Shown: piece by piece, positions 33,301 through 41,658 of the stretch
Position numbering within the stretch: the stretch's first letter is position 1
Layout of the letters: each line of letters begins with the position of its first letter
Source of the DNA: JBBSAT01 sp044223665
GTDB taxonomy: Bacteria > Myxococcota_A > Polyangia > Polyangiales > Sandaracinaceae
Direction of reading: 5' to 3'
Length of the DNA: 64,000 nt
Assembly (NCBI GenBank): GCA_044223665.1
Contig: JBGALT010000010.1
Location: forward strand, 1 to 64,000
Notes under the pieces: generated by a model
Seen by the model: the letters and a program-made list of their open reading frames with translations, nothing else
The model's database searches: none
What the model was told of the DNA's origin: nothing
Position numbers and translations under genes: made by a program

Positions 33301-36300
33301 ACCGACGTGCTCGACTGCGGGACGTGCGGAGAGGTCTGCGTCGCCGGCACGCGCTGCGTGGGCGGCGTGTGCGAGACGTCCTGCGTCGCCGGCCAGACGA
33401 GCTGCGGCGGCGTCTGCCGCGATCTCCAGACCGACCGCGGGCACTGCGGCAGCTGCGGAGCGGCCTGCGGCGCCGGCGAGATCTGCGCGGCGGGCAGCTG
33501 CGTGGTCAGCTGCCCGAGCGGCGAGACGGACTGCAGCGGGGCATGCCGCGACCTCGCGACCGACGTCGGCCACTGCGGCGCCTGCGGCCGCGCGTGCGCG
33601 AGCGGCCAGGTCTGCTCGGGCGGCGCGTGCGTGACGAGCTGCGGCGCGGGGCTGAGCGACTGCGCGGGGAGCTGTCGCGACCTCGCGACCGATCGCGCGC
33701 ACTGCGGCGGGTGCGGGATCGCCTGCGACCCGGGCGAGGTCTGTGCGGCCGGAAGCTGCCAGGTGAGCTGCGGAAGCGGGCTCTCGAGCTGCGGCGGCGT
33801 GTGCCGCGACACCACGACCGACCTCGCCCACTGCGGCGCGTGCGGGCACGCCTGCGGCGCGGGCGAGGTCTGCTCGGCGGGCGCTTGCCTCGTCGACTGC
33901 GGGCCCGGGCTCACCGAGTGCAGCGGCGTCTGTCGCGATCTCGCGAGCGATCGCCTCCACTGCGGCGGCTGCGCGACCGTCTGCGGCGCCGGCGAGATCT
34001 GCAGCGCCGGCCGCTGCGCGCTCAGCTGCGCCGCCGGGCTGACCGACTGCGGCGGCCTGTGCCGTGACCTCGCGAGCAGCGTGAACGACTGCGGGAGCTG
34101 CGGAAGGGCCTGCGCAGCGGGCCAGGTGTGCTCGAGCGGCGCCTGCGTCACCACGTGCGGGGCGGGCACCAGCGAGTGCAGCGGGAGCTGTCGCGATCTC
34201 GCCACCGATCGAGCGAACTGCGGAAGCTGCGGCCACGTGTGCGGCGCCGGCCAGGTCTGCTCCGCCGGCGCGTGCGTCGTGAGCTGCGGGAGCGGCCAGG
34301 TGGACTGCGGCGGGGCGTGCCGCGACCTCGCGACCGACGCGCGCAACTGCGGCGGCTGCGGCGTCACCTGCCCGGCGGGCCAGCTCTGCGCGGCGGGCAG
34401 CTGCCAGACGAGCTGCGGCGGCTCGCTCGCGAACTGCTCGGGGACCTGCCGCGATCTGTCCACCGACACGAGCCACTGCGGCACGTGCGGCCACGCGTGC
34501 CCGGCAGGGCAGCTCTGCTCGGCCGGGACCTGCCAGGTCACCTGTGGCGCCGGCACCACCAACTGCGGCGGCGTCTGTCGCGATCTCACGACCGACCGGC
34601 TCCACTGCGGCAGCTGCGCGATGTCTTGCCCGCCCGGGCAGGTCTGCAGCGCGTCGAGCTGCAGCCTCTCGTGCTCGCCCGGGTTCACCGACTGCGGCGG
34701 CGCGTGTCGCGATCTCTCGACGGACCCGAGCGACTGCGGGACGTGCGGCCGCGTCTGCCCGCCGGGGACGCTCTGCAGCGCCGGCGCGTGCACGCTCACG
34801 TGCGCCGCCGGCACCACCGACTGCTCGGGCGCTTGTCGCGATCTCTCGACCGATCGCCTGAACTGCGGGATGTGCGGGCGCGTCTGCCCGGCCGGTCAGC
34901 TCTGCTCGGGTGGCACGTGCCAGGTGAGCTGCGGCGCCGGCACGACCAATTGCTCCGGGACCTGCCGAGACCTCGCCACCGACGTCGCCCACTGCGGGAT
35001 GTGCGGGCGCGCATGCGCGGCCGGCCAGCTCTGCTCGGCGGGCACCTGCACCGTCACGTGCGGCGCCGGCACGACCAACTGCTCCGGGACCTGCCGAGAC
35101 CTCTCCACCGACACCGCCCACTGCGGCATGTGCGGGCGCGCGTGCGCGGCCGGCAACGTCTGCTCGGGCGGCACGTGCGTCCCCACCTGCGGCAGCGGCA
35201 CCACGAACTGCATGGGCGCGTGCCGTGATCTGTCGACCGATCGCCTCAACTGCGGCGGCTGCGGCGTGGTCTGCGGGGCCGGCACGATCTGCAGCGCGGG
35301 CGTCTGCACGACGAGCTGCGGGGCCGGGCTCACCAACTGCTCGGGCGCGTGTCGTGACACGCGCGTCGACGGCGCCAACTGCGGCAGCTGCGGCGCGAGC
35401 TGCCCTGCGGGCAGCGTGTGCAGCGCGAGCAGCTGCATGGTCAGCTGCGGAAGCGGGCTCACGAGCTGCTCGGGCGCCTGCCGCGATCTCGCCACCGACC
35501 GCCTGAACTGCGGCATGTGTGGCCGCGCCTGCGGCACGGGCCAGGTCTGCACCGGCGGCGCGTGCATGACGAGCTGCGGCACGGGCCTCACCAACTGCGG
35601 CGGCGTCTGCCGCGACACCACGACCGATCGCGCGAACTGCGGCAGCTGCGGCGTCACCTGCCCCTCGGGCCAGATCTGTCAGGGCTCGGCCTGCGTCGTG
35701 AGCTGCGCGAGCGGGCAGACCGCGTGCGGCACGAGCTGTCGCGATCTCGCCACCGATCGCCTGAACTGCGGCACCTGCGGCCGGGCCTGCGCTTCCGGCG
35801 AGATCTGCTCGGCGGGCGCGTGCGTGCTCTCGTGCCCGTCGGGGCAGATCGCCTGCCTCACGCGATGCGTGGACAGCCCCGGCGGCCCTCTGACGTGCGC
35901 GGGCCCCTACAACCTCGGGACGCTCGGGGCGAGCACCAGCGCCATCGGCCCACCGCGCGTGCAGCCGATGCCCGGAATGGTCGACTGGTACCAGGTCACG
36001 TTCCCGCTCAATCCCGACTACCAGATGCACGGGTCGGGCTCGCCGCGCATCCTCTTCGGACAGAACGACGGCGGCGTGTTCCGCTTCGACGTCGTCGGCA
36101 CGTGCGGCGGTGCATCGCTGAGCTGCCAGGTGGAAGGCGGCCCCTCGACGAGCCTCACGGACTGGCAGTTCTTCGACAACTGCGTCAACGGCAGCTGCTC
36201 GACGCGCATGCGCACGTGGCCAGGAACGGTCTTCGTCCAGGTGCGCCGCATCACGGGCGGGACCGACTGCGGCGCGTATCGGCTCTCGGTGTCGCGGTGA
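30376..36300 (+). CDS. Giant Stig1-repeat lipoprotein
   Basis: 1974 residues from the ATG at 30376 (a second ATG is adjacent). The N-terminus has three hydrophobic Cys-containing turns; LAGC is the likely lipobox. From about 30530 to 35850 there are about 41 tandem units of roughly 43 residues (about 129 bp), of the form CGAGLTDCGGSCRDL-TDR-NCG-CG-C-AGE-CS-G-C. These match the Stig1/stigma-specific Cys-rich repeat. The first three or four units are more divergent; later ones are similar but not identical at DNA level. A 130-residue C-terminal domain without repeats ends VRRITGGTDCGAYRLSVSR. Likely a long, rigid disulfide-linked surface fibre; function not known. Confidence 0.88.
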   Translation: MMLRGLSRSSIALTFVAGCALVAACTLVAGTLAGCTGQALVGGPPSMDGSTPCPAGQITCSGRCVDPSSSNLDCGRCGNVCASGFACMLGECVLNCPAANIACGTECIDPDVDPEHCGSCGNVCAAGMVCNAGACDTTCGNLTRCEPPSARPYCTDVVTDPANCGSCGHTCASGESCVAATCQIVCPAGEMLCGTACVDFASDLAHCGGCDRPCAAGEVCSAGSCQTSCGGGLTNCSGVCRDLTTSNGNCGDCGNACPMGTVCAGGACATSCGDGLTDCGGSCRDLGTDRLDCGACGHACAAGEICSSGTCVTSCGAGLADCGGTCRDLSADRANCGTCGTTCGTGEVCSGGACDVSCGGGATDCGGSCRDLAVDRTNCGDCGNVCPAGEVCSAGTCGLTCVGGTTDCGGACRDLTSDPSDCGACGTTCAPGEVCASGACQTSCGAGLSNCGGVCRDLGIDRFDCGACGHVCAAGEVCAGGVCQTSCGVTLADCGGTCRDLTTDRAHCGACGNACGAGEICSAGTCAVSCAPGLTDCGGSCRDLASDRLACGSCGTMCASGEVCGAGACEVSCVAGLTDCSGSCRDLSTDRLNCGACGTPCGAGELCSGGACGTTCGGGLVDCGGVCRDLSNDVRACGACGNACGPDELCVMGLCELDCGASATNCGGTCRDLSVDPRACGACGRACAAGEVCTGGLCALTCGAFESDCSGVCRDLSTDRLNCGGCGTACAAGEICSAGVCQTSCGAGLTDCGGSCRDLQSDRGHCGSCGASCGAGEVCSAGRCEVSCGPGLTDCGGTCRDLATDRNDCGGCGIGCAPGEICSAGICETSCGAGLSDCAGTCRDLATDRGHCGACGLACAQGEVCSAGSCVASCAVGTIDCGGVCRDLATDRLNCGACGTLCTAGEICSGGSCEVSCGAGLTECSAVCRDLDDDRLNCGSCGHACAPGELCAGGTCGTTCSIGLTDCGGICRDLTTDVLDCGTCGEVCVAGTRCVGGVCETSCVAGQTSCGGVCRDLQTDRGHCGSCGAACGAGEICAAGSCVVSCPSGETDCSGACRDLATDVGHCGACGRACASGQVCSGGACVTSCGAGLSDCAGSCRDLATDRAHCGGCGIACDPGEVCAAGSCQVSCGSGLSSCGGVCRDTTTDLAHCGACGHACGAGEVCSAGACLVDCGPGLTECSGVCRDLASDRLHCGGCATVCGAGEICSAGRCALSCAAGLTDCGGLCRDLASSVNDCGSCGRACAAGQVCSSGACVTTCGAGTSECSGSCRDLATDRANCGSCGHVCGAGQVCSAGACVVSCGSGQVDCGGACRDLATDARNCGGCGVTCPAGQLCAAGSCQTSCGGSLANCSGTCRDLSTDTSHCGTCGHACPAGQLCSAGTCQVTCGAGTTNCGGVCRDLTTDRLHCGSCAMSCPPGQVCSASSCSLSCSPGFTDCGGACRDLSTDPSDCGTCGRVCPPGTLCSAGACTLTCAAGTTDCSGACRDLSTDRLNCGMCGRVCPAGQLCSGGTCQVSCGAGTTNCSGTCRDLATDVAHCGMCGRACAAGQLCSAGTCTVTCGAGTTNCSGTCRDLSTDTAHCGMCGRACAAGNVCSGGTCVPTCGSGTTNCMGACRDLSTDRLNCGGCGVVCGAGTICSAGVCTTSCGAGLTNCSGACRDTRVDGANCGSCGASCPAGSVCSASSCMVSCGSGLTSCSGACRDLATDRLNCGMCGRACGTGQVCTGGACMTSCGTGLTNCGGVCRDTTTDRANCGSCGVTCPSGQICQGSACVVSCASGQTACGTSCRDLATDRLNCGTCGRACASGEICSAGACVLSCPSGQIACLTRCVDSPGGPLTCAGPYNLGTLGASTSAIGPPRVQPMPGMVDWYQVTFPLNPDYQMHGSGSPRILFGQNDGGVFRFDVVGTCGGASLSCQVEGGPSTSLTDWQFFDNCVNGSCSTRMRTWPGTVFVQVRRITGGTDCGAYRLSVSR
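30530..35850 (+). repeat. Array of about 41 Stig1-coding tandem repeats (about 129 bp unit)
   Basis: Counted from the NCG-CG-C centre of each unit. Codons and spacing stay in phase throughout, with small length changes between units. The high GC and periodic Cys codons also keep long antisense frames open, which are not genes. Confidence 0.88.
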
Positions 36301-36311
36301 GCGCAGTCACG

Positions 36312-37577
36312 ATGAAGCGCGCGCTCGGGCTCGCCGCAGCTCCCTTCCGACGGCGCGGCGCGTTGCGGCGGCTCCGGATCGCATCGGCATGGCTCGTCCT
36401 CTTCACTCTCCTGCTCGCGCCGCGCGCCGCGCAGGCCCAGCGCGCCCTCACGCTCCACGCGGAGGGCGACGTCGGCGTGATGCTGAGCAGTCGCTACCGT
36501 GATCGCTTCGACTGGGGCGGCGGCTTCTCGGGACGCGTCGGCGTCGAGCTCGCCGGCCCTCTGCTCGAGCTCCGCGCGAGCGGCGGCGCCGCGTGGTTCC
36601 CGGTGCCGGGCCAGGAGCCGGGGACGCTCTACACCGTGATGGCGGGCGTGCGCTCGACGATCCGCGTCGACGACTCCGCGGCCGGCGGGCCCTTCGTCGA
36701 CCTCGATGGCGGCCTGGGCATCACCGGCCCGCTCGCGCGCTTCGTGATGGACGTGGGCGTCGGGTGGTCGTTCGCGCCGATCGAGGCGCTCTGGGTCGGG
36801 CCGGTCGCACGCTACGTGCTCATCGTGCAGGACCCCGGCGACAGCGTCCCGGACCTCGGTCACTTCCTCTACCTCGGCGTCGACGTCGCAGGACGGATCG
36901 CGCTCGACGCGGCCCCCGTGGCGGTCCCGGTGAGCCGCGAGGACTTCGATCACGACCGCGTGACCGACGACGTCGATCGCTGCCCCGAGGAGCCGGAGGA
37001 CGTGGACGGCACGCTGGACGACGACGGCTGCCCCGACCTCGACGACGACGGCGACGGCGTGCCCGACGCCGCCGACCGCTGCCCCGGTGCGGCCGAGATC
37101 CACAACGACTACGACGACGAGGACGGCTGCCCCGACGAAGCGCCCGCGCCGGAAGCGCCGCCGCCGGTGGTGCAGACCGTCGTCGTCGTTCCGCACGGCA
37201 CACCCGGCCGACCGCTCGAGCCCGTGGTGCTCTTCCGCGTCGGCTCCGCGCGCGTCTCGCCGCGCTACCACGACGCCATCCAGGCGGTCTGCGAGCTCGC
37301 GCTGGGGGAGCCGGGCTCGCGCCTGCGCGTGATCGGGCACGCCGACGAGCAGGGCACGCCGGCGGGCAACCAGCGCCTCGGTGCCGAGCGCGCCGGTGGC
37401 GTGGCCGAGCAGCTCATCCTCTGCGGCGTGGCGCCGGATCGCATCGAGTCGGTCTCCTACGGCGATCAGCGCCCGGCGTGCACGGACGACAGCGAGGAGT
37501 GTCGCGAGGCGCGACGCCGCGTCGAGTTCGAGATCGTGGAGCAGCCCAACAGCCCGCCTCCGGAGCCCAGCCCGTGA
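36312..37577 (+). CDS. OmpA-family outer membrane protein with TSP3-like repeats
   Basis: 421 residues from the ATG at 36312; a GTG at 36297 overlapping the previous stop is an alternative. A signal peptide ends in PRAAQAQ. The N-terminal 180 residues look like a beta-barrel. Then come calcium-type thrombospondin-3 repeats (DHDRVTDDVDRCPEEPEDVDG, DLDDDGDGVPDAADRCP), a Pro-rich linker and a C-terminal OmpA peptidoglycan-binding domain (RLRVIGHADEQGTPAGNQRLGAERA in part, then ARRRVEFEI). Typical of myxobacterial OmpA proteins that tie the outer membrane to the cell wall. It lies 11 bp after the Stig1 gene and overlaps the next gene by 4 bp, so the three form an operon. Confidence 0.9.
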   Translation: MKRALGLAAAPFRRRGALRRLRIASAWLVLFTLLLAPRAAQAQRALTLHAEGDVGVMLSSRYRDRFDWGGGFSGRVGVELAGPLLELRASGGAAWFPVPGQEPGTLYTVMAGVRSTIRVDDSAAGGPFVDLDGGLGITGPLARFVMDVGVGWSFAPIEALWVGPVARYVLIVQDPGDSVPDLGHFLYLGVDVAGRIALDAAPVAVPVSREDFDHDRVTDDVDRCPEEPEDVDGTLDDDGCPDLDDDGDGVPDAADRCPGAAEIHNDYDDEDGCPDEAPAPEAPPPVVQTVVVVPHGTPGRPLEPVVLFRVGSARVSPRYHDAIQAVCELALGEPGSRLRVIGHADEQGTPAGNQRLGAERAGGVAEQLILCGVAPDRIESVSYGDQRPACTDDSEECREARRRVEFEIVEQPNSPPPEPSP

Positions 37578-38401
37578 ACGCTCGCTCCTGGTGGCCGATG
37601 CTCGCCACCGCTCTCGCCACGCTCTGCCCCGTCCTGCCTGGATGCGAGGCCCCGCCCGCCGGATGCCGCAGCGTCGGCGGGATCGCCGGGACCTGCGCGA
37701 TCGGCGATGCGTGCACGGACAGCCTCGACTGCGCGAGCTCGAGCTGCGACGACGGCGTCTGCGCGGAGAGCTGCACGAGCGCGCGCGACTGCCTGGCCGG
37801 CGAGATCTGCGTCGCCTTCCGCGACGGGCGAGGGACGCGCCGCACGTGCAGCGCGGTCTGCCCGCCCGAGCCCTTCCACGTGGTGGGCGACACGAACGGG
37901 CTCGTGTGCGTCGGGGGGGAGCTCCAGCGCTGCGGCGACCTCGTCGATCCGGGCCCCATGTGCGACCTGTGCCCGTGCGGCGTGGGCCGTCGTTGCGTCG
38001 TGCCCGGCGGCTCGGAGTGCCGCACCGCGACGAGCGCTTGCGCCTGCGTCTCGCCCGCCGCCGTCGGCGAGCCGTGCACGTCGAACGTCGGGTGCATCTC
38101 GTTCAACTGCTCGGGCGTCCCCGGCGACCCGGCGCGCCGCTGCCAGATCGCCGCCGGCACGCCGTGCGACGCCTCGAGCGTGTGTGTGCACTGCGACGAG
38201 CCGGTGGAGACCGGAGGCGAGGGCTGCCGCCAGAGCTGCGAGCGCGACGCCGACTGCCTCGGGGCCGTCTGCGCGCCCCGGATCGCGGGCGAGCCGGCCT
38301 GCTACGTCGACTGCACGATCGACGGCCGCTGCCCCGACGGGCAGACCTGCGTCGTGTTCGAGGGCGACCCGCGCGGTCGCCGCTACTGCGCGCCGTCCTG
38401 A
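37574..38401 (+). CDS. Cys-rich lipoprotein
   Basis: 275 residues. The GTG start at 37574 overlaps the OmpA stop as GTGA, indicating translational coupling; an ATG at 37598 is possible. The signal ends in the lipobox LPGC. The mature part holds about ten Cys-rich segments such as CTDSLDCASSSCDDGVC, CTSARDCLAGEIC and CERDADCLGAVC, and ends at YCAPS. Last gene of the Stig1-OmpA operon; its 3' end overlaps the convergent glycosyltransferase-like gene by 19 bp. A role in a shared surface structure is inference from the operon. Confidence 0.82.
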   Translation: MNARSWWPMLATALATLCPVLPGCEAPPAGCRSVGGIAGTCAIGDACTDSLDCASSSCDDGVCAESCTSARDCLAGEICVAFRDGRGTRRTCSAVCPPEPFHVVGDTNGLVCVGGELQRCGDLVDPGPMCDLCPCGVGRRCVVPGGSECRTATSACACVSPAAVGEPCTSNVGCISFNCSGVPGDPARRCQIAAGTPCDASSVCVHCDEPVETGGEGCRQSCERDADCLGAVCAPRIAGEPACYVDCTIDGRCPDGQTCVVFEGDPRGRRYCAPS

Positions 38402-39966
38402 CCCTCTCGCGGGTCGAGGTCGTGCGCACTGTCGCGCACGCTGCCGCGCTCGAGCGGCTCGAGCACCCGGAGCTCGGTGCTGGTGCACGGACAGATCGTG
38501 TAGCGACTGGCTGGCGCCGAGAACACGCCGCGGTAGCGCGGGCTCGCGGTCATGTGGGGAAACCACGTCGGGAACACCACGAAGTAGCGCGGATGCACCT
38601 CCGCGAAGATGTCTGCGCCCACCACGCTCACGCGATGCTCGTTGAGGCCGGCGATGTCGAGCACCGGCCGATCGGCGAAGATGCGGATCGCGCCGGCGTC
38701 GTGGGTGGCGATCCAGTCGTCCGGGCCCGTGCGCTCGCGGAGCCAGAGGCCGATCCGGACCTGCATCTCCTCGATGTTCTGACAGTTCCACGCGTAGGTC
38801 CCGGCCGAGCGCTCGAGCCGCATCGGCAGCACCGAGAGCGGCAGCACGAGCGCGGCCCCGCAGAGCAGCCCCGCGAGCACGGCGCGCGGGGCACGCTCGA
38901 CGCGCAGCGCGTGGACGCGCGCCCACGCCTCGCGCGCGCCGACCGCCATCAAGGCGAGCGTCCAGGGCTGATGCGGGAGCACGTAGCGCAGCAAGGCGAA
39001 CGCGCGCACGAAGACGACATCGTGCGCCCACGCGACGCCCGCCAGAAAAACGAGTGGACCGACGAGGACCCCGATCCGACGCTCGCGATCGAGCTTGCGA
39101 TCGCTCGCCACGCGCCGAGCCGCCAGGCCGAGGAGCACGAAGCCACTGCCGAGGAAGAACCAGCTCTGCGCGAGGAGCTGGGGGCCGAACATCTGTGGCA
39201 CGTCCCGGACGACGTCGAGGAGCGAGTGAGGGTGGTGCTTGGCGTAGAAGGTGTTCGGGAGCGGACGCCCTGCGACGTGGAGGCAGAACGCCGACCAGAG
39301 GCCCCCGGCGACGGCGGACGGGCCCGCGAGCCGGCCGAGGCGTGGCCAGCGAGCCTCGGGGGGACTGCGCCGCGCCTCGAGGCCGATCAGAAAGAGCGCC
39401 ACGAGCGCGCACTCCGGCCGCGCAAGCAGCGCGCCGGCCCAGAGGACGCCCGCGAGCAGCCATCGCTCCTCGACCCAGGCGAGCACCGCCGCGAGCATCA
39501 CCGTCGCGGCGAGCGACACCTCCATCCCGGAGACCGCCGCGAACGCCAGCGAGGGGTCGAGGGCGACCATCAGCCCGGCCAGGATCCCCACGCGTCGCTC
39601 GCCCGAGAGGCGCACCGCGAGGCGATCGGCGAGCACGCTCGCGCCGATCGAGAGCGCCACGCCGAGCACCTTCGTGGCGAGGGCGACCGCGCGCGGATCG
39701 TTCGTCACCGCCCAGAGCGGCGTGAGCAGCAGGACCCAGAGCGGGCTCGTGAAGCCCGCCTCCGGCCGCCCCGGGACGTACTCGAAGAAGCCTCCGTGGG
39801 CGAGCGAGCGCGCGTAGACGTCGTGGATCCACGAGTCGTCGAGCGGGAACCCGATCCACGCCGCGTCGGTGCCGGGATCGCGCCGCAGCACGAAGAACGC
39901 CGCGACCGCGACGTGCACGAGCACGTAGCCGAGGACGACGGAGGCTTCCTTCGCGCGCGCGCTCAC
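38383..39966 (-). CDS. GT-C type membrane glycosyltransferase-like protein
   Basis: 527 residues with about 10-12 membrane segments. Near the N-terminus, PLDDSWIHDVYARSLAHGG (Asp43-Asp44) and EAGFTSPLW match the first periplasmic loop of GT-C enzymes of the AftB/ArnT/GT39 kind, in which the Asp pair is catalytic. The C-terminal 130 residues form a soluble domain (HDAGAIRIFADRPVLDIAGLNEHRV) also typical of this group. The donor is probably a polyprenyl-phosphate sugar; the acceptor is unknown. It starts 11 bp after the alanine racemase stop on the same strand. Confidence 0.82.
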   Translation of the reverse strand: MSARAKEASVVLGYVLVHVAVAAFFVLRRDPGTDAAWIGFPLDDSWIHDVYARSLAHGGFFEYVPGRPEAGFTSPLWVLLLTPLWAVTNDPRAVALATKVLGVALSIGASVLADRLAVRLSGERRVGILAGLMVALDPSLAFAAVSGMEVSLAATVMLAAVLAWVEERWLLAGVLWAGALLARPECALVALFLIGLEARRSPPEARWPRLGRLAGPSAVAGGLWSAFCLHVAGRPLPNTFYAKHHPHSLLDVVRDVPQMFGPQLLAQSWFFLGSGFVLLGLAARRVASDRKLDRERRIGVLVGPLVFLAGVAWAHDVVFVRAFALLRYVLPHQPWTLALMAVGAREAWARVHALRVERAPRAVLAGLLCGAALVLPLSVLPMRLERSAGTYAWNCQNIEEMQVRIGLWLRERTGPDDWIATHDAGAIRIFADRPVLDIAGLNEHRVSVVGADIFAEVHPRYFVVFPTWFPHMTASPRYRGVFSAPASRYTICPCTSTELRVLEPLERGSVRDSAHDLDPREGQDGAQ

Positions 39967-39977
39967 GCGCCCGCACT

Positions 39978-41150
39978 CTACTCTCCGACGTACGTCCGAG
40001 GCACGCGCCGCGAGACGGCCGTGAGCACGTCGTAGGCGATCGTGCCCGAGAGGGCCGCGACCTCGTCGGTCGTGATGGTGTCCGCGCCTTGCGTGCCGAG
40101 CACCACGACCTCGTCGCCGCGGTGCACGCCCGCCACCGCCGTCACGTCGAGCATCGTCAGGTCCATGGAGACGCGCCCGACGATCGGACAGCGGAGCCCC
40201 CGCACCAGCATCACGCCGCGGTTGCTCAGCTGGCGCGGCAAGCCGTCCCCGTAGCCGATCGGAACCGTGGCCACGAGCGTGCGATCGCGCGCGACGAAGG
40301 TCCCGTCGTAGCCGACGTGCGTGCCGGCCTCGATCTCGCGCAGCGAGATGATCTCGGTGCGGATGCGCATCGCGCCGCGGAGCTCACGCCCTTCGCGCAG
40401 GCCCATCCCGATGCCGAAGAGCGCGCCGCCCGGTCGCACCATGTCGAAGCGCGCCGCCGGATGCACGAGCGTCGCCGCCGTGTTCGCGACGTGCAGCGTG
40501 GCCGGGGTGTGGCCGGCGGCGAACACGAGCGCACGCGCGTCGTCGAAGAGCTTCAGCTGCGCCCGCGTCGTCTCGGCGTCGGTGTCGGCGCTCGAGAGGT
40601 GGGTCATGAGACCGGAGAGCACGCAGCGGGGGAGCCGCGTGAGACCCTCGAGGAAGCGCGGCAGCTCGCGCAGGGGGACGCCCAGGCGGGTCATGCCGGT
40701 GTCGACCTTCAGGTGCACACGGTACGGCCGGTCCGGCGCCGCGCGATCGAACGCCTCGACCTGCGAGAGATCGTAGACGACGGGCGTGAGGCCCGCCTCG
40801 AGGACGTCGCGGTGGGCGCGGCCGTAGACGCCGTTGAGCACGAGCACCGGCGCGCGGACGCCCGCTTCGCGCAGCTCGAGCCCTTCCTCGGCGAGCGCGA
40901 CCCCGAAGCCGTCGACGCCCTCGTCCTCGAGCCGCAGGGCGACGGGGACCACGCCGTGACCGTAGGCGTCGGCCTTCACGACCGCGAGCACGCGCGCCGG
41001 GGCGGCGAAGCTGCGCACCACGGCGAGGTTGTGGGCGATCGCGCCGAGGTCGATCTCGGCGCGGGTGGGCCGCATCGTCTCGTCGGCGAGCTCGATGCGC
41101 GGCCGGAAGGTGAGCGTGTGCTCCGGGCGTCGCAAGGCGGAAGTGGCCAT
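39978..41150 (-). CDS. alr: Alanine racemase
   Basis: 390 residues from the ATG at 41150. The PLP-binding Lys59 is in VVKADAYGHG, and the second catalytic residue Tyr281 is in HVGYDGTF. Other family blocks are present (LKVDTGMTRLG, MTHLSSADT, IGYGDGLPR, VGRVSMDLTMLDV). Length and motifs are normal, so it should be active in making D-alanine for peptidoglycan. Divergent from the VOC-family gene with 76 bp between starts. Confidence 0.96.
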   Translation of the reverse strand: MATSALRRPEHTLTFRPRIELADETMRPTRAEIDLGAIAHNLAVVRSFAAPARVLAVVKADAYGHGVVPVALRLEDEGVDGFGVALAEEGLELREAGVRAPVLVLNGVYGRAHRDVLEAGLTPVVYDLSQVEAFDRAAPDRPYRVHLKVDTGMTRLGVPLRELPRFLEGLTRLPRCVLSGLMTHLSSADTDAETTRAQLKLFDDARALVFAAGHTPATLHVANTAATLVHPAARFDMVRPGGALFGIGMGLREGRELRGAMRIRTEIISLREIEAGTHVGYDGTFVARDRTLVATVPIGYGDGLPRQLSNRGVMLVRGLRCPIVGRVSMDLTMLDVTAVAGVHRGDEVVVLGTQGADTITTDEVAALSGTIAYDVLTAVSRRVPRTYVGE

Positions 41151-41226
41151 CCTACCCGTGACAACGCGGGGCGCACGCCCGATCCTTCCCGCGCCCGCCC
41201 CTACCCCACCCGTACGAGGACCACGC

Positions 41227-41601
41227 ATGCAGCGAATCACCACCAACCTCGTCGTCGAGTCGATCGAGGCGATGCTCCCGTTCTACGAGAAGCTCGGCTT
41301 CGTCCGGAAGGTGGAGGTGCCCCACGAGGGGGCGCTCGGATTCGTCATCCTGGAGCACGGCGAGGTCGAGCTGATGATGCAGTCGCGCGCGTCCATCGCG
41401 GCCGACATCGCGGGGCTCGAGAGGGACGCCTTCCGCGCGATGCTCTACGTGACCGTCGACGACCTCGCCCCGATCCGGGCCGCGCTCGGTGACGGGCCGC
41501 GCGTCGTCCCCGAGCGGACCACGTTCTACGGCGCGCGCGAGATCATCGTGCGTGACCCGGCGGGAAACGTGGTCGCGTTCGCCGCGCACGAGCGAGGCTG
41601 A
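41227..41601 (+). CDS. VOC (glyoxalase/bleomycin-resistance) superfamily protein
   Basis: 124 residues, the size of a single VOC domain; the ATG at 41227 has GAGGA 7 bp upstream. The paired beta-alpha-beta-beta-beta modules are visible: NLVVESIEAMLPFYEKLGF, FVILEHGEVELMMQ, then VTVDDLAPIRAAL and IIVRDPAGNVVAF. Glu in 'LEHGEVEL' and Asp in 'VRDPAGN' match the metal-site regions. Substrate unknown. Confidence 0.88.
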   Translation: MQRITTNLVVESIEAMLPFYEKLGFVRKVEVPHEGALGFVILEHGEVELMMQSRASIAADIAGLERDAFRAMLYVTVDDLAPIRAALGDGPRVVPERTTFYGAREIIVRDPAGNVVAFAAHERG

Positions 41602-41658
41602 GCACGTGCCAGCCGCGGCGAGCGCGCAAGGCGCGCCGTGGCGCGGTACGCTCCCCGG

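Noticed and set aside
31050..34817. Second long minus-strand frame in the Stig1 array, rich in Pro/Gln/Ser/His
   Set aside because: Same cause as above; low-complexity translation of the repeat on the other strand.
30211..36030. Very long open frame antisense to the Stig1 gene (about 1900 codons)
   Set aside because: It mirrors the periodic Cys/Gly codons of the tandem repeats at high GC. It has no signal peptide or domain, and the sense strand has a complete lipoprotein.
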